DNA of 64,000 bases from Trichostrongylus colubriformis (lineage: Eukaryota > Nematoda > Chromadorea > Rhabditida > Trichostrongylidae). A model generated the notes under the pieces. That model worked only from the letters and a program-made list of their open reading frames with translations, was not told the DNA's origin and searched no databases. This document shows, piece after piece, positions 1 to 13,100 of this stretch. Position numbers and translations under genes: made by a program. Positions within the stretch are counted from its first letter, which is position 1. Each line of letters begins with the position of its first letter. The stretch covers positions 4,261,501-4,325,500 of the forward strand of contig OZ022256.1 of assembly GCA_963978905.1 (NCBI GenBank), in the 5' to 3' direction.

Positions 1-2
1 TA

Positions 3-3000
3 CATAAAGAGGACAATTTTCGAATGGATGGACATACAGCTGCCAGTATCGGAGACGTGACTGTTATAGAGGTGAGGGATTCTCACGAGAGAAGCTGAGT
101 ACTTGGCTTCAGAATCCGAAATTGCGCATTATTTCAGGCTCTGCTCACAAGCAAAAAGTTGGATCCAAACGAAAAGAACATTGCCGAGTGGACTCCACTG
201 CTCTACGCTGCTTATCTCGGTCATAATAATGTCTGTGCTGTACTTATCGGAGCTGGAGCGAAGGTATGCATTAGTTTTGTTTTATTACTCGTACTAGCAT
301 TATGTGTAATTTATGTTATTTAAAAAAGTCAAGGGTCACATTGGGGGCAACAACTTCATAGCGTGGCTGGGATGAGGCAACTTCAGGATGGGTGAAGCCC
401 TATCCTTGGCCCTTTATACTTTGCACCGGCAGGGCGCGGCTGCGTTCACAGGCAACGAGGCAACGTGGCACACCCTGCCGCCGGCACCGCGAAGTATGAA
501 CACAGCCTTACATGCGAGTTCCTCATTACTGGAAGTGGTCTACCCATTCAGGAGCCCCTAAACGTTAAGCTGTTGCTCCTCAAACGCTATAGTAGCATAC
601 TTCTGAATAAGTACCGGGTTACTGCGGTAGTGGGGTTCCCAGCTTACACATAAAAATTCCAGATCGATGAATGCAATCACCGAGGTCAAACCGCGCTGAT
701 GATGGCTTCTTCATGTGGAAATCTACAGGTAAAGTGGTAATTCAGCTACTTATAGAAAATGCGGCTACATAGATGAAATGACTAATGTTTGTACCCGTGG
801 ATGTGGTGCAGGAGGGGCCGATGCAAACTGGGAGCGCGACATACGTGGCCTTTTCGGAATGGGCGCGGTGAGTAAAAAATGTGAGGTACACTGAATTCAA
901 ATTTCATTATCAGTATGTATGAGCGGACTTACCTTTACCGTCATCCTGTAAGCGTCTTTTACGTAAACCATCGTTGCTGCCCATCACAATGAAGTGTGAG
1001 CGGCTATCGAGATTCCGTAAAGCCGCTTTCGTACTCGCGCCGGTAGGACGCGACTGCGTTCACAGGCAGCGGGGTAGAGTGGCACGAGGGAAGTGCAGAG
1101 AAGACGCAGACAACGAGAGAAGATGGGACAGGTGGAGACGCAGAGACATACATATACGCCCTGCCGCGGGCACCGCAAACTATAAACGCGACCTTACGCT
1201 CACTTCGACCTTAGCACCCTAGCGACTTGATGAAAGGTATAGAATCTGTGCAAATGTAGACCGCTCTCTCTGCTCATTGAATGCTCTTATCTGAATTATC
1301 TCGAACTAAGCCTTTATTGTTGGAAAGTGCCTCATCTCTTAGCTACAACTCTCAAGGGCCTTTCACTTAATTGAAGTAAATAGAAAAGCGAGCAGTTGGA
1401 TCTCATTTGGCTATTTTGAAGGGTTGTGCTACAGGACACACAAAACGGGCCACTGCACCAGCGAAGTCTTCGCGCATTACAAGTACCTTGGTGATCCTGT
1501 TGTGATTGGCTGCGCGTCAGGAGGTGCGACCGCCACCTCCGCCCGTAAACTGACCCCATTTGAGTGCGCTGTCGCGCGATCACTTGGAAGGCCTTCTAAT
1601 GAAAAGTTTTAAGGTGGTACGTCTACTTATCGAACACGGAGCCAGCATAAATCGATCTGACAGTCGTGATCGTCAAGCTTTGCACTATGCATCGTCATGT
1701 AGCCAGAATGTGGTCAGCGATTATCCTTCCCATGTGTGGCGTTCCCAGTTCTATGAGCTTTCTTGAAAGAAGTTCAGGTTGCGGAGACGTTACTGCAAGC
1801 AGGAGCAGATCCCAATGCTGCAGACGTGGATGGTATGACACCTTTGATGGAAGCCTGTGCAAGTGGCCACGAACTCACCACTCTCAGCCTTTTGGAATAT
1901 GTGGGTTTTGAACTTGATTCTACGAGTTTAGAGAATTGAGTTTTTCCTTATCCAGGGAGGAGACCCGTTTCTGAAGAACAATCGTGGTGAAGATTGCCAG
2001 GCAGTTGCCGGAGAGGAGACGAAGATACAGCAGCTGCTCACTGAGCACATTCAACGACGAACAGCCACGGCATTTTCTTCAGGTATTCTCCACATATTTA
2101 TATTCTAGGGTGGGGCAGTAAAACGCTGTACAAACGTGGAACGGGAAAGTGGTTTCTCTCGCTGCCTCTCGCCTCCTCATACCTGAATTATCTCATCCGC
2201 CGCTGAACGCTTAGTATGAACGCATGTCAAGGCATATAATTTAGGATCTCCACGAACGCCAAGAAGACCAAAAACGCTAGAAGAACTACTGGAGGAGATG
2301 AATCTCGCTCGACTTGTTGACAAATTCAAAGCGGAAAATATCGATTTGAATTTGTTCTTTGATCTCACTGATAAGGTCTGTCTACTCCTTTTCACTGTAT
2401 ACTCACTACTTGAAAGCTATTGTTCATTAAGGATTTCGAAGAGATGGGTATAGCGTACGGACCAAAGAAGCGCATGCTGACGGTAATTGAAAGATATCGA
2501 AAAAGTGGGCAGATTTCATGTGAACCGTTAGAAGTTGAGGTTGTGCCACCACCACCACCGCCACCATATACTGTAAGCCTAACTTTAAAAAAATGAAGAA
2601 ATTTCCCAGACGTTTTAAAAAACTCACGTATTATGTATGCACTCGAAATGTTCAGTCGGAGGGACCTGATGTTTTTTCAGACAGCCGAAGATGGAAGTCA
2701 GAAAGAGATGATCGTCTCGATGAGGTATATTCGTCAAATGAACGACATGACTAAGCAGTTAGCTATGGAAGCACTGGAGGTGGCTCGTCGATCCAACAAC
2801 GGCGATGCGTAAGTTAATTAAACAACACTGGTCCAAACTAACGACTAGAGTCAACATTTATAATTAGGAGCGGGAAATGCCATAATTTATTGCTAAAAAT
2901 GCTGAACTGTTAAAAAGGGAGTTTGGTACGAAGAAATACGATAGTGAAAAATAATAATGATGAGATTGCTGGAAACCTGAGAATTACGACCCATATCTCC

Positions 3001-3338
3001 CTTCATAGCTCTGGCAATGAACTTGTTTCCCTGCGCGCAGCTTCATTCTCGTATCGATCGGGCCACGTGAATCTATGATGTGTAGTGGTCATACGCGGCA
3101 CGTGACGAAAGTTGCATTACTTTGTGTGGCGTTGCGCTCCAGCTAACAGTACGACCCGAGCTTATTTTTCTTGTGCTGATCCTTATTCCTTTCTCTTCGT
3201 TTGAATACACATCTTTTTCTACATGTTTTGCGTTTGCATCACTTCAAAGGCAAGTATTTCAGGCTTCGCCCACTCATTATCGGCATTATCGACAGTGTGG
3301 AGAATATCACAACGCGAATCGCTCGTCATCAACTGTAG
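3..3338 (+). CDS. ANKS3-like ankyrin repeat and SAM domain protein (5' end uncertain)
   Basis: Ten exons join in phase: 3-71, 138-263, 663-728, 1614-1712, 1778-1900, 1956-2082, 2245-2375, 2432-2572, 2681-2808 and 3263-3338 (stop TAG). They give about 361 residues. Seen: ankyrin repeats with the usual TPL.YAA..GH, GQTALMMASSCGN, VVRLLIEHGA and GMTPLMEACASGHE blocks, then a SAM domain (exons 7-8, LEELLEEMNLARLVDKF ... IAYGPKKRMLTVI), a proline stretch, and a short helical tail ending RIARHQL. The order and wording match vertebrate ANKS3, an ankyrin/SAM scaffold that partners NEK8, ANKS6 and BICC1 in cilia (family knowledge). It is much shorter than human ANKS3 (about 656 residues), mainly between ankyrins and SAM. 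The frame is open to the window edge, so an upstream exon is possible; ATG at 24-26 is the only internal start candidate. The last exon was chosen because GATGC|GTAAGT is a strong donor and the join to 3263 stays in frame. Neighbour pick-1 converges from the other side. Confidence 0.85.
405..512. repeat. MITE family A, short copy in ANKS3-like intron 2
   Basis: Terminal inverted ends resemble TTTATACTTTGCACCGGC and its complement GCCGGCACCGCGAAGTATGAA, around a CAGGGCGCGGCTGCGTTCACAGGC core. This is the window-wide GC-rich family (TIR core GGCCGCGTTCATACT). This copy is shorter than the ~160-180 bp norm. Confidence 0.7.
1016..1197. repeat. MITE family A copy
   Basis: Ends read AAAGCCGCTTTCGTACTCGC and GCAAACTATAAACGCGACCTTA. 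The inside has the family blocks GACTGCGTTCACAGGCAGC, GTGGCACGAGGGAAGTGCAG and GAGACGCAGAGAC. It lies in the intron before exon 4 of the ANKS3-like gene. The long ORFs read across it on both strands are products of its GC-rich symmetry. Confidence 0.75.
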
Positions 3339-4152
3339 TTCATAAGAATTCCTCTCAAAAAACCAAAAATTTATTCGATTCCTTATTCAAGCTAATGCTA
3401 AGAGCTTCTGGATGGTCTCTTAGTGGCTCAGCAATGCCATGTGGTGCTCATATTTCTGCAGATAGAAAAATACATAGAATGCTTTTGACACTCACGGTCT
3501 TCATGAATTGTGATGAGTAGCGGTGATACGCATCACGTGACGCGGGTTATACAAGTTCGTATGACGTTGCGCCCTATTGTGAACGTACGCCTCTCCTTCA
3601 GCTCGTGCTACCCACCTCCATGAGCGAGACAGTTGCTGGCTCCTTACATTTTCTCTATGTTTGAATACAAAACACATGTCTGCAAAGGAAAAGAGCGAAT
3701 TTCCAGTCTACCTAGGTCATATCGATTGAGTGGATGATCTCATCCGTACATGATCCCGAACATTTCGGATGTTCTGTTGTACCTTCATCAAGGGACAATG
3801 TGACTGACGATGACTTTCGTTAACATTTCTGTACGAGTACATGTTCATGAATAAATATAGGTACTTTGATCTCGGCACTAGTCACCGTAGAATCAAACAA
3901 TGCAACGCTTCAGGAGGGACTCGTCTTGCCACGCGCTAACTCGTCCACCTGGAGGTGGGGCGGAAAATGGAGCGTGTCTTAGAAAGTGTTGCTTTCATCA
4001 AGATTTGAGCCAAGCGACCCTCACACTGCGTTCATACTCTGCGGCACTGGCGTCGGATTGTCACCGTCGCCACGAGTGCCGCAAAGTATGTATGCGGCTT
4101 CATCAGCGAAGAATCTGCCGAAACTAATTTACATGGAAAATTATTATTGGAA
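3339..4152. other. Convergent intergenic gap between ANKS3-like gene and pick-1
   Basis: Both flanking genes end here (stops at 3338 and 4153). I see no coding sequence. A degraded family-A MITE pair occupies about 4020-4095 (TGCGTTCATACTCTGCGGC and GCCGCAAAGTATG). AATAAATATA at 3851-3860 could serve a 3' end but is not positioned to prove it. Confidence 0.5.
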
Positions 4153-7100
4153 TTAATTTATGTCAATCAAATTGATCTCAGAGGCAAATGCGTCAGGTTC
4201 CGACATGCTGATTAGGGGCTCATCCGTTGGAGTTCTGGATGGAGGACGGTGATCTTCGACAGTATCATTTGTAGGAGAACCATCACGGTACATACTCGAT
4301 TCCTTTCCATCCTCAAAATTACTTTTGTGGCCCAAAATGGATCTTATAGATGTCATTCCCCTTGTAACCCACGTACCTGAATGATGTCGATCTCAATGGG
4401 AGTGTTTTGTGTGTGTTGCAATAGCGAAGAACAATCTGATAAGCAATCTTTCATGACAGACGCATAATTTGCGAGATGTTGAGCGATGTCCCTTACTGGA
4501 ATGGTGGTGATACAGTCAAGAGGCTTCAACACCTCCTCATCCGGCGCAAGTGCCGCAAAGCATGAACGCAGCCTTATTAGAGAAAAAATCTGCCGAAATC
4601 GGAACCCGACGAACTTGTCACTGAGATCAATTTTATTGACTTAAATTGGTTTCGATACTAATTTCCCATTCGAACTGGTTCCGGCAAATTTTTCCCCAAT
4701 AAGGCCGCGTTCATACTTTGCGACACTGGCTGCGACGGCGGCAATTTGATCGCAACTTACCATGTTTCTGATCCAGCAATTCAATCTTTACCATGACATC
4801 ATTTCGCATTTGTACAAACTTTTGTCTTGTTTCTTGACGGCAACGCAGCATCAAACTAAAATTATCGTACTCAACAGTGGAAACAAGGGTGCTACCCCAG
4901 AAGGGAAAAAGCAAGGAAGATTCCCCGAAATGAAGATAAAGCCTTCCAAGCTGCCTTAAAATTCTCATTCATTCAAATTAAACACAAGTTCATAGAAGGT
5001 AGGGGGTGTGTGTCATTAGGACAGAAAATTCGCGTCGCGGCGTCCGGTGTGCGACACGATGGTGCGAACTATGCCCGCCGTACCATTCATGAGTGGAATC
5101 AGAATCATCACAAAGTCATGAACTTATTGACGTATTGACATTTTTTGTTTTAAAGCGCCTAAACTAAAACTTTCAGCTAAAGTGGAGAGTTTAGGATGCC
5201 GTCATGCCCACAGGTACTTTCTTGCGCCTTGGAGAGTCAATTTCCCATTTTACCGATAATGAAGATGATCCAGCAGAGAAAATGGATTTTTCGTACATAG
5301 ACAGAATCCTCTTCAAAAGCTCCAGCCAATCCATTTTTCAAAGAAATTGGACCAACTTTGCTGAAGTTACGACAACGAGAAACGGTGCGCGTCGTACTTA
5401 TCCGCCGCTATCGGCCGATTTAGCAGAAATTAGGAGCAGTATTGTATTGTATAGGTCTTGAGCGATGACAGTAAACTACGTCTTATTCCAGGCGTAATCG
5501 CTTCAGGGTTCAAATGATACAGCGCCCCTACCTCGCACCCTCGCGTCGCCTGCCAGAAGCGGTCACGCGACGATTTTCTATCCTAGTGGCATACACTCAG
5601 TAAGGTAGATGCTCAGTAAAGGAATGCTTATAAAATTAAACGAGAAAGAAGGAGAACGGAAGATGTTAAAGACAGTGAAACATATGCCGATCACGTGGAA
5701 TGGTGGACGGTGCCGCGCCACTCTCACACAACGCAAAAGGCCTTGGTGGCACCGTTATCAATATTTCTATAGCCACAATTTCTGCAGATGCAGACGATTC
5801 TGTCCACCCACAAAGGAATTGCTTCCCTAGTTACGTCGTACAATGTGCTCAGTGTTGCTTTAGAGGTAATCGAGAGAAGGTATGATGCAAAAGGCAGCGA
5901 TAGAAGGGGCGGAGTCCAGCACTGGAAGGCAGCAAGGGCGGAGTCCAGCACTGGAAAAGATGTACCGATAATAATCAGTGACTGAAAGGTAAAAGTGAAG
6001 GTATTTGAGCGTTCGGTTACCTGAGACAGGGATGATACGGAATTTTTCGTGGAAATTGCCGGTATTCAAAATTTTTTCCGGTTCTCTTTTCACGTAATTG
6101 TACATAGTAAATTCACGCCCTAACCGTATCGAAAAAGAAGAAGAATCATTGAGGGTTCGGGCTTCCCAGAGGGAGGAACTAAAAGAACTCACCGATACTC
6201 GTAATTGCCGGTCTCGACGCGATATAGACCCTCATTGAGCGAATGGTACTCCAGTTCCTCATCATCCATTTCTTTTAGCTTCAGGCAATAAGATAAGTAC
6301 TCGTATTTGACATCGAGATACCTGCAATAATTCCGCCGATATGTGCTAATAATTATTATTAACCAGTTGGCGGGCGCACACTACTGTGCGCGAAACACCA
6401 TGTGCGTCAGTAGGTCGGCCTGTATTGCTCTTTTTCTTGAGGACAGAGTATTTCAGTGCACACCCAGCCCACCGTAGGCGGAGCTTAAATTAGTCCATGT
6501 GTGGTCTTCACTTCTTGTCCCATGCTGTACCCATCCAAACTTGTCCCCATCTCCACAGGTCGTTTTTCATGTAACGTCCAAGCTCCGCCCATCAATTTAA
6601 ATGCTACGCCCACTGTGCCCTGCATTCTTTCCTGACCTTCAGAAACTCATCCCTGACCTTGATCCATCTTCTCCCTATGTTTGGGGCACATTCGAACACA
6701 ATCAACAATTTTTGAACATTCCACGACGGCCCCGCCCATTATGGGCGGAGCTTAACTTGGTCCATGTGTGGTCTTTACTTAGCGTCCCATGCCCTACCCA
6801 TACCGCATTTGTCCCCATCTCCACAGGTCGTTTTTCATGTAACGTCCAAGCTCCGCCCACCACTTTAAATGCTCCGCCCACTGTACCCTGCATTCTTTCC
6901 TGATCTTCAGAAACTCATCCCTGACCTTGATCCATCTTCTCCCTATGTTTGGGGCACATTCGAACACAATCAACAATTTTTGAACATTCCACGACGGCCC
7001 CGCCCATTACGGGCGGAGCTTAACTTGGTCCATGTGTGGTCTTTACTTAGCGTCCCATGCCCTACCCATACCGCACTTGTCCCCATCTCCACAGGTCGTC

Positions 7101-10100
7101 TTTCATGTAACGTCCAAGCTCCGCCCACCACTTTAAATGCTCCGCCCACTGTGCCCTGCATTCTTTCCTGATCTTCAGAAACTCATCCCTGACCTTGATC
7201 CATCTTCTCCCTATGTTTGGGGCACATTCGAACACAATCAACAATTTTTGAACATTCCACGACGGCCCCACCCATTATGGGCGGAGCTTAACTTGGTCCA
7301 TGTGTGGTCTTTACTTAGCGTCCCATGCCCTACCCATACCGCATTTGTCCCCATCTCCACAGGTCGTTTTTCATGTAACGTCCAAGCTCCGCCCACCACT
7401 TTAAATGCTCTGCCCACTGTGCCCTGCATTCTTTCCTGACCTTCAGAAACTCATCCCTGACCTTGATCCATCTTCTCCCTATGTTTGGGGCACATTCGAA
7501 CACAATCAACAATTTTTGAACATTCCACGACGGCCCCGCCCATTATGGGCGGAGCTTAACTTGGTCCATGTGTGGTCTTTACTTAGCGTCCCATGCCCTA
7601 CCCATACCGCATTTGTCCCCATCTCCACAGGTCGTTTTTCATGTAACGTCCAAGCTCCGCCCATCACTTTAAATGCTCCGCCCACTGTGCCCTGCATTCT
7701 TTCCTGACCTTCAGAAACTCATCCCTGACCTTGATCCATCTTCTCCCTATGTTTCGGGCACATTCGAACCCAATCAACATTTTCGGGCTGAAAGCCAAAC
7801 ATTCCAGTGCACGCTCCGCCCCCGTGGGCGGAGCTTAATTTGGTCCATGTGTGGTCTTTACTTCCTGTCCCATGCCCTACCCATACCACACTTGGCCCCA
7901 TCTGCACAGGTCGTTTTTCATATGATACCTAATTTCGTGACAGACGGAGGGACAGACGCCTTAGCGCTTTATATATAGTATGGATTATTAATTACTTATT
8001 AAGTACCAGAAGAATGCACTGGACTCAAGTTCACCATTGAGGGAACAATTCCAAAGGATAGCCCATTGAGTAAAAATCAAGTTGAATTTTGAAAAAAATG
8101 TGTGGGTGAAACCTTGTTGAGGTGGGAAGGGGGAGGGGCACTTTTTAAACACACACACTATGTCAGGAAATGACCAAATGTTATAAATATGGGAACATGT
8201 TAGTGACACATTTATCATGTAAAGGCTTGTCAATGCTTAGTGTTTGACAAATTTGACGTGTCAGTGGTGTATAGATGTCAACCATGGCCTGAGTGGCGAG
8301 AGTGAGAGTGTATGGCGAGGTGAGAGAGTTTGATCACCCTCACCCATGTCCATAGACCACGCCCTATCAAGCGCTCCGGAATGGACTGTAACACCAAATT
8401 ACTATTTCTAGTAAACCCTATACCCTGGTGCTCAAACCGCCTTCATCTAATCCTTGCATGGAATGGTATACCTATCCCATGCGATGAAAAGACTTGAAAA
8501 GTAATCTAAAACCATGAGTACAGGGAAACATTTAAAGTTGGCGGTTTACATACAGTTCCGAATGTGTACAATGTAACCCATAACCCATAGTAGTTGAATA
8601 ATCATTTCACATTTCAAAATCGAATTCTCGGATGCCGTAAACACTGCGTATTTCAGTGAAGCTGCGAGTGACTTGCCCTATACAATAGAACAAAGCACTT
8701 TTCTTCTCTGTAGAATGGCCCGTGAAGAATTTCTCCGCGCCGGGGACTAGGAAATCCATACACACCCATGGTGTTGAGCATAGTTCATATGTTATCTTTA
8801 TCTATGTTGAGAAACTTTACATCGACTTTTTAAGGGAAATTTTTAGGATACGTGGGGGGGGGGGGGGGCATTTGTCTGTATGACTAATGGTTTTTCCACC
8901 AAGTAATTGATTAAGAAAATTAATTATGAATCAATTGATTAGGTTTAGTAAATTCACGCGCGCGATGTAACCCATAATCCACAGCTAATTATAGTGACCT
9001 CAATGAATTATGAATTATTAATTATGACCTTAGTTTGAAATCAAACGTCATACAACTTGCACTTATGGTGTAATCATACAACCTTTCTCAATTGCTCCTT
9101 GCTTTCGCGAACCGCACAGGTGCACTTATCCGCGATTGCCGGTGGTAAGAGGACAGTTCCGGACGATTCCTTACTACTGCAGCAACAGATTCCACTTTTC
9201 CAACTCGTTGGCCTGTCCTTGACGGCACGTGAATTGTCAACACGCGAATTTTCTGTCTACTGCATACAATCCATTTCGGAGCGCCTTATAGGGCGTGTCC
9301 TGCGGACTTGGGTGAGAGTGTGTCAAACTCTCTCACTCTGCCACACACTCTCACTCTGCCACACACTCTCACTCGTGCCACGCACTCTCACTCTCGCCAG
9401 TCATCCATGTCCGTAGGCAACGCCCTATTAGACGCTTCATTCATGGGTGTGTGGCCTTTGGCTCGTCCGGGCTGGCACGCGGCAATTTGCGCGGCGACGC
9501 GGCCGACCTCGGCGTCGTTGGTTGGGGCGCAAACATGTTATAACGGGTAAAGGCTAAAGTGGTCAGAAATTTTTTGGAAACTAGCTTATCCTTCTTTTCA
9601 GTAGTATTTATAGGATGAGCTTTTCTTGTGTAACACTTCTATTTGATTAATGCCCTCATAATACCAGCAAATCACTTATTCTTCTTTTTGGGAGCATCGT
9701 TTTGAAAAGTTCGGTGACAATGTGGTGAAATCCGCTTCTTTCCTATTTTTTGATGACATTACAAGTATATTTGAGTACATGCGAAGTGTTCATCACTTCA
9801 GCAACGTAAAAGAAATTTAGTAGATTGCATCATATGGACATAATGATCGACAAAGTTACTTAGAATTGAGAGAGGTAGGGAATGAAATAATCAAGCAACA
9901 TTACATGTTTGTGAACAGTTTAGCACGGCTCTACCGTAGGTGCACTTTTTGACCAACACCAAAAGGAAAAAAGCAAATTTTATCACATTGTCATCAAACT
10001 TTTCAATTCCAGTTTCTGATGAGAATAATCCAAGTGAGAATATAAGAACGTTACGAATACGAACATCACACTCGGGGGCTCAACTTACAAACACTGATGA

Positions 10101-13100
10101 GAGGAAGGAAAAGCCCTTTCTCGTCAAAACCCCGTTGGTATCTTGATCTCAATAAGCACGACTGAGAATTCACGCTCCAGTCAAAGACGCCGCGGAGAGA
10201 CGCGGTGTCGCGCACTTTGCCGCGCAAATCGTCGCGTGCCAGCCCGGACGAGCCAAACGCCCGTCTCCCTTCATTCATTGATCTTCGCACATTTCAAAAT
10301 TTCATGATATTCCAAAGCTAGTTTGTTGGCTGCAAAAAAATGACATGAAGAACAAACTTCTTCAAAGTGAGTTGAGTATCTGGGATTACTTTGTCCACAT
10401 AAGTGACGAGATCAGCAATCAGTGGTCGTAGGTTCTTCAACGAATCAATCTGCAAGAACGGCATATGTAGTTAAAAGTTGTGAAAAGAATCTCGAATTTC
10501 ATAAAGATAAAATGAATAATTGATTAATGGATTGACCTTCGTGAAATTATCACCTGTTTTTTGCTCAATTGACGATGAGCCTCTCCGAACACGGTGAATG
10601 CTTCGTTCGCATTCGCATGTGACTCATGAGCGGCTAATTCACAGAAAATATCACCGAAATCTGGAAGCAGAACTTGTCACATTGCATTCATGCACTCAAT
10701 AAAACTCCTAGTCTCACGAGGGTACAAGTTCAGAATGTCAGATTGGTATACCGTAGTCAATGTCCTCCCCTACCTTTATTAAATCGAACTCATGCTCACC
10801 CTCCAAATTTCGATTATTTCGTAGAAAAAAAAAACTATTATTTTCCATTATTCAAGTCCGCTGCTGTTTTCATGTGATTGTATAAATAAACGCTGTAAGT
10901 CAGGACTCTAAAGTCCAACTCTATTTTATTGAAATTCCCTTAGAAATCTATTTTCAGGTATTGTGATCTCTCTTAGAGCTAGAGACCGCTCATCAAGAGA
11001 GAAATGATTCAGAATAAGAGACTAGTGTGACAACACAGACCTTTTTGATAATGACTGATTTTTTCCTGAAAATAGAAAAGATCGCTGAAGTATCCAATTA
11101 GATTTCGATAGAGTAATGTATTATCCTCAAGCACCTGAAAAGGAATTGTTATCGCTTCAATATGTAAGAGTTTGAATTACCGAAACTTTATACATGGAAT
11201 CAGAAATTTTGCCGCATTGATAACTTGCCACGTTAGGCCGCGTTTATACTCTGTGGCGGCGAGGCGTGGCTGCGTCCATAGACTGCGATGCAGGGTGGCG
11301 TAGTCAGAGACGCAGAGACACACAGCCACGCCCTGCTGCCGACACCGCAGAGCATGCAGGCGGCCACATTCGAACGATGGCAACGATTAGGCCGCGTTCG
11401 TACTCAGCGCCGGCAGGGCGTGACTGCATTCACAGGCAGCGAGGCAGTGTGGCACGAGGGAGATGCGGAGACACCGCAGGCAATGAGGCATGATGGCATA
11501 GGCGGAGACGCAGAGACATGGAGCCACACTATACCACCAGCAACACAGAGTATGAACGCAGTCTTAGGCCGCGGCGCGGAGTCTCGAAATCAATATCGAT
11601 CGTTGCGATCTCGTCGCAGAACGCGAGTGCGCAGAATGACAACCCTCAAAGTGTCTTGCGGCTTCCAAAAACGCAAAAAAAATGTCTGAGTATCTCTGCA
11701 CCCATCGTTAAAAAGCTACGTGGGCTCATGATTCCATCCTATAGGTATGCATGTGTCATGTGGCATACCTAGCCACTGTCTAATTTAGGTACAACCGCAC
11801 GAAGAGTTTAAAAACTCAAATTTTTTAAAGCTCCCAGGAAGGTCCATTTCTAGTTTCACTCACACACCTTCATTTTCTTCAGTAGAGGGTCATTACAAAG
11901 AATTGCTCTTGAGAGACCTAACGCATCCGCTGAATCCGTGTCCATAAATTCGACGATCTATAAAAATCGATAGAGTTTTGAGCAGTAGATGTGATAGCAT
12001 GAATTAAATACCTTGTGCTTGATTTTCTTCATTACAATGTCGAGCGTTTTTCCTTTTGACGAATCCGTTTCTAACTTATTGATGGTTATCTAAACACCTT
12101 TTTTTTAGTCCATGGGTGCAGTGAATTTCGGAGCAATATCGGAAACTATCTAAGTCACTGCTACATTCCAATGAGTCCTCTCCACATTTCTTAAAGTTTC
12201 TGGCGGATTGATTCTGCAAAGCAAATTCGCAAAAACGGCTATTACTGGCAGCACCGGAAAGGAGCAATGAAGAAAGCAGATTAAAGGGCCAGTTGTGAAG
12301 TGATAAGTAATCCGTGGTGCAACTCGTGTGGCGAAGCGCACCCTCGTCGTGCTTTTCCCCTGCAGCGCTTCACTGGCCGAGTTACTGCTAGAGCGGGGCA
12401 ACGTTAGGCCGCTTCCATACTTTGCGCACCGACGCCGTCACGCGCGTGCCTGCGTCACGCGCGTGACGGCGTCGGTGCGCAAAGTATGGAAGCGGCCTTA
12501 GCAGCCGGGTGGCATAACCCTTCGCCGTCTGCATTTACACCTCAGCGCCTGTTAAGGCACAGGGGCAAAAGAGAAGGAGGAGGGAGAGGTTCTATTTCTC
12601 TTGTCTTTTTCATTCTCCGTTGTTACTACTCGGCGTCTCGACTTTCATATTCCAAAACCAACCGATATTGTTCTTCCTGGTGTCCTCAAGAAAGAGATCG
12701 ACGCTTTCTTTCTCGTGCCGAAAATCTTCATGAGTAATCCCCCCCCCCCTTTATACCAGATCACTCCATAAAAGGAGTTTGATGCTTTTCATACAACCTC
12801 TCAAGTTAGAAGTAATAAACTGTAAAGAAAATACCTTGACAGGGTTTGTACTGCATTGAATGAGCTGAGCAACAGCCGATTTTCGCTCGCCTTTCACAGT
12901 AATGCCGTTCACAGCCACCACCTCGTCTCCAGCGCGTATCCTACAATTATACGGATTTTTTCTTAAATCTGAATCAAATGAACACCCAAATTGCTAGGCA
13001 AATGACGAATGCTCAATCACGCTTAATGATAATGGACAGCCTTTGGCATTGATTCGTTTGAAAATTGTACGTGCAGTACATTAGGCCGTCATAGTATGCG

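Noticed and set aside
3122..3520. 132-codon ORF as a separate gene
   Set aside because: Its useful part, 3263-3338, is the last exon of the ANKS3-like gene in another frame; the rest is intron and 3' flank.
6475..7930. CRISPR-like array
   Set aside because: Units are contiguous 268-bp tandem repeats without unique spacers, in an animal intron.
6601..7978. Five ~100-codon plus-strand ORFs and matching minus-strand ORFs
   Set aside because: They are the same satellite unit read repeatedly; the 268-bp period rotates frame, and both strands are open because of composition.
11288..11689. 133-codon plus-strand ORF
   Set aside because: It runs through two GC-rich family A MITEs; the same text appears in other copies in other frames.
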